The notes under the pieces were generated by a model. That model did no database searches. It saw only the letters and a list, made by a program, of their open reading frames with translations, and was not told where the DNA came from. This document shows, in pieces, positions 1 to 10,329 of a DNA stretch of 64,000 nt. Both the position numbers and the translations under genes were made by a program. The DNA comes from Lineus longissimus. Lineage: Eukaryota > Nemertea > Pilidiophora > Heteronemertea > Lineidae. Position 1 is the first letter of the stretch. Every line of letters begins with the position of its first letter. Location: NCBI RefSeq assembly GCF_910592395.1, contig NC_088312.1, forward strand, positions 14,797,292-14,861,291, given 5' to 3'.

Positions 1-790
1 AGGAAATGCAGATTTTAGAAATTACAGCTGTACGCGCCACGAACTATATGCCTCATCGGCTTCTAGGAGTAACTTGCTATCCCTCGCGCATTGGTGAATA
101 TTTGCGGCAATAACTGCCGATAGGCCTACCCGTAGCAACAAAACCACGTCCAAAATGTTTTAAATAAATTTCTCACTAGAAACCTGAGAGTTGGTTATAG
201 TCATGGTCATACTCGTCAATGAGCAAGGAATGATAGTTTGTTGATTTGACATGTTGCATCTAGGCCTATATTTGAATATATAGACCTATATAAGCTATCT
301 GATTTGGGGGGGGGGGGGCGGGGGAGGCTATAGTATAGTAATAGAAAAGTTTGATCGGTAGTTCATGGGCCTTGTTAGGAGTGCTGGTAGAAGTGTATAT
401 CAAAATCGGTTTTTGGGTAAAAACACCCAAAATTGTTGAGAAATCAACAATTTTTGACAAATTTTTGGGAAAATGAAAAAAACACATTTTCTTTTTTATC
501 ATTGTGTTTATTTCACGTTTTCATCAACAAGTAATACATAAACAGTGCAAAAAAGTAATTTTGGTTATATACAGCCCGTTTTGGGGTAAAAACACAGTTT
601 TTTGAAATTATCAAAATCCGACATTTTGCAGAATATCATCCACCTTTGGCTACTCTCTCTAAAAATGTCCTGAACAGTTTTATGAATTGAAACACTAAAC
701 AATAACATGAACAATATGTACAGGAAGGCCTCAGCCTTATTTTACTCCACAGCTGTGGATCAACAGTTGGTTTTTGGGGTGAAAAATGTT
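1..790. other. Non-coding, no gene recognised
   Basis: AT-rich sequence with a G tract at 306-318 and a small perfect hairpin near 434-455 (AAATTGTTGA and its complement). It may still belong to the 3' part of the piggyBac element. I see no other supportable feature. Confidence 0.5.
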
Positions 791-881
791 TCCTCACAGA
801 ATCAAAGTGTCTTTGTTTCACTGAATATATATTATTGCAATATATATTCAGTGAAACAAAGACACTTTGATTCTGTGAGGA
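791..881. repeat. Perfect 41-bp inverted repeat (hairpin)
   Basis: Arms at 791-831 and 841-881 are exact reverse complements, separated by a 9-base loop (TTATTGCAA). The arms begin TCCTCACAGAATCAAAGTG. The hairpin lies 40 bp past the stop of the piggyBac transposase on the minus strand, so it would sit in its 3' untranslated or subterminal region. I see no target-site duplication around it. Confidence 0.95.
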
Positions 882-920
882 TATCACAATTTATTTGTTG
901 TTATTATTTCTTAGTTGTGC

Positions 921-3265
921 TTAGTTTCGAAAGTTCTCATTATAGTGGCGCTTGTAGTCCCGACGTTTATGGTATATCTCAAAGCATGGGGTAACACAAA
1001 GTCCGATCATTCCCGGACAGTTTCTGCACTTGTACGTGACTTGTTTCCTCTTGCCTTGTTTTCTGGGATCACAGTTGCTACATACCTCACAGTCTGGCTT
1101 CGATTTCTCAAGTTTCTCCAGAAAGTGGCGTTCCGTCAAGCGCAGCTCAGGGGGAAGCTCATTACGGGTCTGAGCCACATCCTTTCTTGGGCCGCGGGTG
1201 AGCAGCCAACCAACAAGATCTAGCCTGAATTCCCTGTGTTCACACTTCATAACATCCTCTGGTGCGGCCACAGATTTCTTCAGAATATAGGCATTGCTGA
1301 TTGCGGTGTTCAGCAGGTGGAATAGAATTTTCTTCCACCACTTTACTGACTTATGCGTATCCATGTAGTAAGAGTTGTACTGGTCGCTCCGATCTACGCC
1401 ACCCATGTACTTATTGTACTCATCTACTGCTATCGGTCTAGCGATCTGCCTGAAGCCACCTTGCGTGTGCTTGTCACGAATCCTCTTGTTACGCTCGCCA
1501 GCCGGGTGAACTGAGGAGAGCATACAGACAGGGCGTTTATCCATCCACCCAACAGCAAGAAGCTCATCCTTTGCTTTGAAGACAGGAGACAAGTCAATGA
1601 GAGTCTGTTTTCTAGTCTTGTTTGTGAAGCATTTTAGAATTTCTGGGTTCCCCACTCTGTTAGGTTTTACAGTGCCGCATGCGCCAATACCCTGCCTCCT
1701 CAAGTGCTCACACAAGGCTACATTTGTGTAGAAGTTATCAGTGAATAAGACATGTCCAATGATGAGTGCAGCTGTCAACTCCTTCACGACCTTTGAACCC
1801 AGATCCCGCACAACCTGTCCATCTACTTACCCAGTATAGAGGGCCCAATCATAACAGTATCCTGTATCGGAACCAGCAAGAACCCACCCCTTCATACCCC
1901 ATTTTTTGGCTTTTTCGGCATGTACTGCATCATGCTCACACGTCCTTTGAAGGCACACATACATTCGTCTATGCTTATGTTTTTCTTGTATGCCCCCTTC
2001 CAAGCAGTTGACAAAGTGTCCATCACTTTCCTAACCTTGAAACAGCGATCATAGCCAGGCTGTCCTCTTGGGATCTGGTCCTCGTTATTTACACAGTGAA
2101 GAAATCTCAAGATGTCTTTGAAGTGGTTGACACTCATGACAGTACGTATGCCAGGATTTTCCATGAACCATCTTGTGTTCCACATGTAAGTAATGGGGTC
2201 CTTTCGTGTTGCTCCCATTAGAATGAGGATACCAAGAAACTGACACATTTCCTCATAGGTGACTGGTTGCCATCTCCTAACTGCGTAGTTATTTGCATTC
2301 TTGTTTGCTGCCCACTGCTCATAATAACGATTTGTCTCCGTTACCAATGTCTCTGTTAGATCGTCGGGCCAGCAAAGCAAAAAGAAGTCCTCAGGGGAAA
2401 ATCCATCGGTATCCACGGCAGGCATCCCTGGGTCCACACCCAAGAAGTTTGGAAGCCAATTCGGATTGTGATGCGTTCCATCACGCCAACCATCATCAGG
2501 TGCAGCTTGGGCTTGGGCCTGGGCTGGAACTGGAGCCTGGACTTGAGGTTGTGGCTGAGGCTGGTTGCGCCCCCGGCCACGTATACCATTACCGCCTCGA
2601 TTTCCTGCTCTACCTCTGCCTCTTGCTCTGCCCCTTACCGCAGGCCTACCCCTATCCTGGCCTCGAGCCCTACCACGTCCTCTGCCACGTCTAGTGCCGT
2701 CTTGTCCGTTGGCCATAGGAGCATCATCACTGGAGGATTCACTTGCCGAATGCGCATCAGAGTCTCTTGGCGAGGCCTGCCCTGGGCTTGGAAGGTAGTC
2801 AAGGTGGCTCGCATCTGAGTGCTGAGGGGATGCATGGCCAGGAACATCACTATCAGAATAGTCACTAAGGACAGGATCAGAGTCGTGCATTGCCACAACG
2901 GTAGGCCTACCTCCTCCCCGTACCCTGACCCTTCCCCTCCGCGGTGTTACCCCTCCCCGAGACATAGCACCACCTCTAATCCTTGCTCTACCGCGATCCT
3001 GTACTGGGGGTATCTGTATTATAGGCCTATCTTCATCTATATCTGATTCATCACCGGAGTCAATGTCCATATTGGTAAGATCGGGAGACGGACTTTGGGG
3101 GGATTGGCCTGTTTGCATTGGGCTCTGAGGTGGGAAATCAGTATCTATGTCCATTGTATCGTCATCCCCATCCTCATCCTCATCCCCACTTGATTGGTTG
3201 GGGAAATCCTCATCATTGGAGTCTTCATCTGCAAATATTTCGTCTAAAACTTGATTGACGTCCAT
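921..3265 (-). pseudogene. piggyBac (PGBD-type) transposase, frameshifted
   Basis: A DDE/D transposase of the piggyBac family, which cuts and rejoins DNA at TTAA. The likely ATG is at 3263-3265 (MDVNQVLDEIF). From the N-terminus there is a strongly acidic stretch, a long Arg/Gly-rich and then Gln/Ala-rich disordered region, the core domain, and a Cys-rich C-terminal zinc-binding region (CSNC, CRNC, CVTPC). All three catalytic aspartates remain: in SIDE (codon at 1967-1969), in FTDNF (about 1737-1739) and in GGVDRSDQ (1392-1394). The frame breaks in a run of six T on the plus strand (1902-1907), and a TAA at 1827-1829 interrupts the rest, which then stays open to its stop at 921. Two lesions in an otherwise well-kept sequence suggest a fairly recent death. 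An assembly error in the homopolymer could explain the first lesion only. Confidence 0.9.
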
Positions 3266-3531
3266 TTTGTCCACGTGCAAAATCGGCAAAATTCGGATCA
3301 AAATTGCGCCAAGATTTGCTGAAACGACCCCCGGCATATTTGGTATCAAACTTTCAATCGCAGCGCCAGCTTTCTATAACGCAAAGAACTATACGGGGAT
3401 TCCCCAGATATGCGTGTGTATTGACGGGTTTTCAATGCATAATGTACTGTCGACCTGTGGTCGACAGTGAACGGAATAGGGGGGTAATTTCCTGGTCGAC
3501 CAGGGGTTGACAGTGAACTCCAAAGGGTTAA
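921..3531 (-). mobile_element. piggyBac DNA transposon, decayed copy
   Basis: A transposase-bearing element on the minus strand. Its 5' end is visible: the plus strand reads GAACTCCAAAGGG then TTAA at 3528-3531, so the element begins CCCTTTGGAGTTC next to the TTAA target that piggyBac uses. Just inside the end are palindromic GGTCGAC-type motifs (about 3448-3505). I could not find the matching other end between 1 and 920. That end is either left of the window or lost. The coding part carries a frameshift and a nonsense codon, so this copy is not expected to make full transposase. Confidence 0.85.
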
Positions 3532-4194
3532 AGGGGTTTCTTCCTGAAAGTTGCTGTTAAATGATACAGTGTTTGGTAAGCCTAGTCAAGCCCCACCTCT
3601 AGCAGAAAGTTCACAGTATCATTACCTTCAACATCAAATTCCAGTTGGAGAACCCCAGATGATAAAGCGTGAGGTTGGCCTAGGACTGTATTGACTTTAG
3701 CAGTCACACAGCGCATACAGTTTGCACAAACACAAGGCTGACTTAACCTTTAAAACAAGATTTGAGATGGCCCCCCTGGAACTTGGAACTTGGAACTTCA
3801 TGGAGCTTGGAACTCTGATTAGGGAGTCCCAACTAGGAGTCAGTGTGTGAAGAGATGTTGGATTAGCTTCGCCCCCCCCCCCCCGCCGCTCGACTCCCCA
3901 CATGATTCCACACAGAATGATGGGTTTGACAAATCTTTTATACATCAAACTATCAACAAGGACATAATGAGGCCATCTTCATTTCGTTAATTGTTTTTCA
4001 CACTCACTGATGTTATGGAGGGATAAAATATTTAACCACTTCAGGGCTAAGTTTCTGGAGGGGACTCTTATTCTTAAAATACATTTGAACCGTTCATGAT
4101 CAGGAGAAATTATTATGCCGTGTTGTGTGCCAAATCGAATTTGGCTGCCAAATTGAATTTGGCTGCCAACTTGCCCACTAAATCTTCCTACTCC

Positions 4195-4700
4195 AGATGC
4201 CTTGCTCGAGGACCCACCCCTCGACCCACACTTCGATATGTAAAGTGTCCTGTCCAACAACCTACATGCTTTACCCTTCTGCCAAGTGCCTTGCCCAAGG
4301 ACCTAGACCCTACCTTTGGAAACCTTTAACATAGTGCCTTGCCCAAGGACCTACACCCCTACCTTTGGAATCTTTGCCATAGTGTCTTACCCAAGGTATA
4401 CACCTCACTCTAAGTGACCCTCTGCCCAAGGGTCTTGACTTGCACGTTCCTCCTAGTAACCCTCTGCTGAAGTGTCCTGCCAAGGACATCTTACGTTTAC
4501 TAACCGGCTCAAGGCACAATGGCCTACATGCTTTTGTCAAGTGCCTTGCCGACCAAGGACCAAGACCTCCTCCTGTGTCACTTGCAGTAACCCCGTTGCC
4601 TAACACATCACTCTAGTAACCATCTGGCTGCCATAGGTCTTGCCCAAGGACACATACATGTATCTCCGTGGTCCATTGGCAAAGTGTCTTGCCAAAGGAC
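4195..4700. repeat. Degenerate tandem repeat, CTTGCCCAAGGAC core
   Basis: Imperfect units of roughly 60-70 bp, each containing a variant of AGTGCCTTGCCCAAGGACC, followed by short runs such as CTACCTTTGGAA. At least six copies of the core are visible between 4200 and 4695. A second small direct duplication (about 65 bp, sharing GTTACATCATCCATC) follows at 4850-4970. No coding potential was seen in the surrounding 3.5-5.0 kb. Confidence 0.75.
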
Positions 4701-5039
4701 CAACATATTCTTATCATCTATCAGTACATAACGTAAACTCTCCCCTCGAGTAGTTCTGCTCCTTAAATACACATATGGATTGACACGCATATACAGTGAT
4801 GATTGAGATGGTCCCCCAGCACTTGACACATAGAAAGTAGCCTGTTACATCATCCATCTCGCCAAAGATCCCTTTAACTGATACGGCTGGATGACAAGCG
4901 CCACCTAGCAGGTACCCGGTTACATCATCCATCCAGCCAATGATCCCTTCAAATGATACAGCTGATTGCCGTCGGGGCCACACCCAAAATCACCCTCCTT
5001 AATTGATTAGCCCACAAGAAAACAATATACTGTCCGGTA

Positions 5040-5800
5040 AAAATCACCCCTCACACTTGAAGATAAACAATTTTTGGATTTACACTTTTTAAGGTCACAG
5101 AGGTCAAATAGCGTAAATTGGCCATTCGAGTGTAAACATGGCACATTTCTTAACTGCTGAAGCTATGAACATAAAAATTGGTACATATACCCCTCACATC
5201 AGATAACCTCTAGACCCAAATTTTAATCCGATTTGATTCTCGACTTGGCCACCAGAGGGGGCCTAAACTGAAAAAAAAGGAAGTGCAATATCGCGCTTAT
5301 TTTGTGACTTTTTGATAACGTTTTCATAGCAGGGACTCCTTGTAAGGATACATCACATGTCATACCATTTTTCGATTTGACCTTCTTTTCAAGGTCAGAG
5401 AGGTTAAATGGCAAAAAATGGCTGTTAGAGTGCAACTTCAGCATGTTTCTTAGCGGCTAAAGCTATGAACCTGAAACTGGGTCTACATGACCCTCTAGGT
5501 CAGATAAACTCAGACACTAAATTTCGGTCCAATCTGATTCTTAAGGGGGCCAAATCTAAAAGCCTTACAAATTTTGATTGTTGCTTAACTATTTGACCGA
5601 TTGCCATCAATCTGTTCAACATGAGAAAATCTGACTGCCAGTCAGTATCACTGGCAGAATATGTGTTTTGGATTTTACCTCTTTTTCAAGGTCAAAGCAG
5701 TTAAATGGCGTAAAACTTCCATATGGTTACATACTGTAACACCTTCCGTAACTAGCATGAATTAATTGTCTTCTTGATATTCCTACGGTGAGCTCAATGG
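5040..5800 (-). repeat. Diverged copy of the GACCTTGAAAAG tandem family
   Basis: Three degenerate units, each with an AAGGTCA(C/G)AGAGGTCAAAT-type core followed by a NNAAATGGCGTAAA-like box, read on the plus strand near 5090, 5390 and 5695. They are the reverse complement of the repeat core that recurs at 10530-10850 and in the element at 20381-21508. This is an old fragment of that family. Confidence 0.7.
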
Positions 5801-5874
5801 CCCATTGCCATTTCATTGAAGTACTACTAGGTCACCTTCAATAGAAGTTGAAATACTGAACAAACCTTACTTAC

Positions 5875-8800
5875 CTGAACCATACTGTAACTTGCTCTTC
5901 TGGGTCTTCTGGCTCTGCTGAAATGAGGTGTAGGCTCAGACGACTGCATGCAGTAAAGTAGGAATGAACGGGAACAGAAGGAAATAGAGGGAAGATCTCT
6001 CATAAGGTGACATTTTTCAAACACAGTTTTTGAAAATTATAATACACTGCTTCATGGCGTCATCAGACGGGCATTTGTGGCTCAGGAGCGCGAGTCACTA
6101 CACGTCAGTGAAGTGGCTGATTGACAAGTATATAATGAAATTAGCTCTGCACTCGACTGTCCTGGATTTTTAAAAAGAAAATCTAGATTTTGCGGTTCCT
6201 TGATGTTTTGTGATGCCTGGCTGTTCAATATATGTTTTCTGGGCACTAAAAAGTTAAACCTTGGTAAATACTTTTCAATGATCTTCTTTTTTGATGCAGA
6301 ACACTGGCCATACAGAGGGAATTTACAGAGGATTGAAGAAGGAACATTACGAAATACGTTACTCATATTTCTTGTGTCGTCACTATTTTGAAATCTTCAA
6401 TACCTACATTTATTACAAGGCATTCATGAAAGAACATTTGTAGAAAGGAGGGTAGCCGCATGCCGACATTCCAGTGGCTCATATCGATCCTAAAGTCTTC
6501 TCATTAGTCTCCGTCAACCTACGTATGTAGGGTTGAAAGGAGACTCTTGGTTTAGCTAGGCAAATTCCCCCAATTTATAACCCCGTTCCATGTGACTACG
6601 GTGTATGCAATGCACTGTGTATATCATTGGTGATTGGAGAACCCAGGTGGATTCGTGTTCGCGAAGTTTAGGGAAAACTGGACATTAAGTAAATCAAATA
6701 GTATAATGAGTTGTTTTTCGAAACATCAAAGGTGTGCAGTGCGAATTTTCAGAATTATTTAGCGAGCAATAACGACATATTTTAGGGGACGAGACAGCCG
6801 TTTGGCGATGGGTCGTGAAAATTTGATCCGCCATTACACAATCTCCAAACGAGACGTATTATGCGACCATATTCCCTGCCAATTTCGATTTCCGCCATTG
6901 CACATTCTCCAAACGAGACGTATTATGCGACCATATTCCCTGCCAATTTCGATAGCTTCCATGTTGGACAGGAAGTGGCCCGTGGAAATGGACTGAAAAT
7001 GGCCGCAATTGATCAATTCGTACTTAAGAGCAACGATTACAGGAACACACTTGCTTAGACATAAATTGAAATCTTTTATGATTCATTGTTGTTATACGTT
7101 ATTCTTGCTACAAACAAATTTTCGCGGCAACAATAGTGGTCAATACAGGCAGGGCCTTGGAGCGAGGCGACGGCGTTGATAAGACGATCAAGTTCCGGTC
7201 ATGCGCAAGTCGCATGTGCAGAATAGTGTTTAAGGCACATGTGAACCACAACATCACCATCGCTGCTATCCCAACACAGCGTTAACACAGCAGCAACATA
7301 ACCCAATGCAAACCTTGCCAGCGAAGAAAATTCTCATACCAAGGTCTACAAACCAGTAACCCGACTTTTAATCTCCAACTATGTATGTATGTATATATCT
7401 ATTTTCCCAATAAACTTTTAACCAAAACATACTGCCTCCTCCACTTCCTCAACAAAGCACCCCACAGTTGACGGAGACTCCAGAGTCTGCCTGCAGACTC
7501 AACCGACAATTCTAGTTTCATTTCATTTAGAAGAAGGGATAAAAAAAGAAGTCCAATAAGTATACCAAATGGTCATTTGATAGGGAATTGTGCGCTACCT
7601 GATACTTGCACTCTGCATTGCTGATTTCATGAGAGTTAATGACTATATTAGATACGTGTACTTTTACATGCCTTGTTTTTCCTTCTTATCTAGATTCCCT
7701 TTTAAAATTCTGTATATATGGCCAGCGACTCTATTGTGCTACTCATACTTACGAAAGAGGTGTTGCCTTCATGGGATGCTACGATGTTTTGCTTCCAGTG
7801 TTTTGCAGTATAGACCAAATCAGGATTGGACACACGGTGAAGTCTTGGAGAACGTCTTCTTGTAGGAGGTGTTTGTGGCTTATCCTTTGATGGAGATCCG
7901 AGGAAATCGTATATATCTGATGATGCAGAAAGGTTCTTTGCCATCCTGGTTTGCTTCTTCAATTCAGGGGTTGTTATCAGTGACGAATCGGATGCCAGGC
8001 TAGTGTGGCTTTGGAATGATGAAGACATGCGTCCCTTTGATTGTTCTGTGTCTTTCCAATTTTGTGATGGTGATGATTTTTGAGCTGTGTTCTCACATCC
8101 TAATGAATTAGATGATAGTGTTTGTTTCGACTGGCGTTTTGGTGGAAATTTTCTGTCAAACGAAGAGGTTGCCGGTGATGTCCCTGATGTCCAACTGGCA
8201 CTTCTCTGGGATGATGAATACAAAGGTTTCTTCGGTGATTGTGTTATCTCAGTAGGTCTTTTTGATATGTATCTGAGGGATGATTTGGAAGAGGTGTTAC
8301 CCTGGTACCAAGGGGTGGCAGACAGTGAACCTTTCTTGCTTTTTGCAGTAGTATTTTGATCAAAAAAGTGTTCAGTTTGGTCGATATTTTCATCTTTTTT
8401 TGATGAACTATAAAATCTAGATTTTGGGAAGGCTATGGTTGATGGTCCAGAAGTGTTGCTGGTTTGTCTCTGCCATGGTGAACAAATTTTTTCCTTTGCT
8501 GATCATTTCTTTGGACGAGACTTCATCTTTGGGGAAGGGATATCTGATGCCCAGCTAACATGCCTCTGTGACGATGAGCGCATTTGTTCCTTTGCTAATA
8601 CTCCCTTTGGACTAGCCTTCCTCTTAAACGTAGGGGTGCTGATTGGGGATGCTTCTGACTCCCAGCTGACACGACAATGGCTCTTGGATGACGTAAACAT
8701 TTGAACATTTGGTGATACTGCCCTTGGACTAGTTTTCCTCTTCTTGAATGTAGGGGTGCTTGATGGGGATGGTTTGGATATCTGGCTGTCACTTGCATGG

Positions 8801-10278
8801 CTCTTGGATGACATAAACCTTTGCTCATTGGGTGATGATGTGCTCAGACTGGTTTTCCTCTTTTTAAGTGTTGGGGTGCTGATCGGGGATGATTCGGATT
8901 CCCAGCCTTCCAAGTTGACATGGCTCTTGGATGACATAAACATTTGAACATTTGGTGATACTGCCCTTGGACTGGTTTTTCTCTTCTTGAACGTAGGGGT
9001 GCTAATCGGGGATGATTCTGATTCCCAGCCTTCCAAGCTGACATGGCTCTTGGATGACGTAAACATTTGAACATTTGGTGATACTGCCCTTGGACTGGCT
9101 TTCCTCTTCTTGAACGTAGGGGTGCTTGATGGGGATGGTTTGGATATCTGGCTGTCACTCGCATGGCTCTTGGATGACATAAACCTTTGCTCATTGGGTG
9201 ATGCTGTGCTTAGACTGGTTTTCCTCTTCTTGAACCTAGGGGTGCTGATCGGGGATGATTCTGATTCCCAGCCTTCCAAGCTGACATGGCTCTTGGATGA
9301 CGTAAACATTTGAACATTTGGTGATACTGCCCTTGGACTGGTTTTCCTCTTCTTGAATGTAGGGGTGCTTGATGGGGATGGTTTGGATGTCTGGCTGTCA
9401 CTCGCATGGCTCTTGGATGACATAAACCTTTGCTCATTGGGTGATGCTGTGCTTTGACTGGTTTTCCTCTTCTTGAACTTTGGGGTGCTGATCGGGGATG
9501 ATTCGGATTCCCAGCCTTCCAAGCTGACATGGCTCTTGGATGATGTAAACATTTGAACATTTGGTGATACTGCCCTTGGACTGGCTTTCCTCTTCTTGAA
9601 CGTAGGGGTGCTGGATGGGGATGGTTTGGATGTCTGGCTGTCACTCGCATGGCTCTTGGATGACGTAAACATTTGAACATTTGGTGATACTGCCCTTGGA
9701 CTGGCTTTCCTCTTCTTGAACGTAGGGGTGCTTGATGGGGATGGTTCGAATTTCTGGCTGTCATTTGGATGGCTCTTGGACGACATAAACATTTGCTCAT
9801 TGGGCGATATTGTGCTTGGACTGGTTTTCCTCTTCTTGAATGTTGGGGTGCTGATTGGAGATAGTTCTGAAGTCCAGCTAACTCTCTTTTTGGACGATGA
9901 ACACCTTTGTTCCTTGGATGATAGTGACTTTGGACTTGCTTTCATTTTCTTGAATAGAGGGGTGCTAGTCGCTGATTGCTCTGATACCTGAGTGAGATAC
10001 ATTTTGGATGATTTGGGATGAATCTTACTCTTCTTCGATTCTAATCTGCTGATTGGTAATAGGTCTGCTGCTGAACGGACTTGGCACATTTGTTTCTTTG
10101 GTGGTACTGATGCTCTTCCATTTCGACTCGGCGATGACGATTTTGTTGATGTGTCCTTCTGCCCAAGTGGAGAGCCTGGGGAAGTTGTCTTTTCCTTCTT
10201 GCTTTCTGGTGTGTGGTGATTAAAATTTGATGAAGGTTCTGTCTGATCGACTATAATGCTTCTTTGGTTGACAGCGGG
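5875..10278 (-). CDS. Repeat-containing basic protein, unrecognised; partial and interrupted
   Basis: I do not recognise this gene. Open coding runs from 10278 to 8505 and from 8407 to 7753. It then joins a 43-nt exon at 5875-5917 through strong splice sites (donor TTTC|GTAAGTATG, acceptor CTCATTTCAG|CAGAGCC, donor TTCAG|GTAAGTAAG). The larger part is 12 tandem units of about 40 residues containing STPTFKKRK and SPN(V/E)Q(M/R)F. Ser-Pro/Thr-Pro sites and Lys/Arg clusters are frequent, which would fit a disordered, phosphorylated nuclear protein (inference). Two defects stand out: a TGA at 8503-8505, after which repeat-like sequence continues in frame, and an apparent frameshift at a six-T run near 8396-8401. 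No start exon or final exon was found. It is either a decaying gene, or a live gene with assembly errors or an unseen intron. A TAA at 10279-10281 bounds the upstream frame. Confidence 0.6.
6828..6953. repeat. Tandem duplication, 63 bp x 2
   Basis: The 63-bp segment starting TCCGCCATT occurs twice in a row (from 6828 and from 6891), nearly identical, sharing CGAGACGTATTATGCGACC. The flanking 6.0-7.7 kb shows no gene. A CTCCGTCAACC motif near 6508 has its complement near 7466, possibly the termini of an old element. Confidence 0.85.
8503..9960 (-). repeat. Coding tandem array, 120/123-bp units in 243-bp dimers
   Basis: Twelve units encode alternating types. One is 40 residues with SSKSHASDSQ and KPSPSSTP. 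The other is 41 residues with SSKSHVSLEGWESESSPISTP. Through the middle of the array the types mostly alternate, giving an 81-residue (243-bp) higher-order unit. Central units are close to identical in DNA, while the outer units (near 9900 and near 8560) are diverged. That pattern is expected of unequal crossing-over in the middle of an array. Confidence 0.9.
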
Positions 10279-10329
10279 TTACTTCCTGACTGAAATGAGA
10301 GTTGGTCGCTTTCACATTACACTTGCAAT

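Noticed and set aside
2293-2818. Plus-strand open frames opposite the piggyBac transposase
   Set aside because: They are shadows of the Arg/Gly-rich coding region on the other strand.
8503-9960. CRISPR array
   Set aside because: The units are coding, contiguous and without unique spacers, and the genome is animal.
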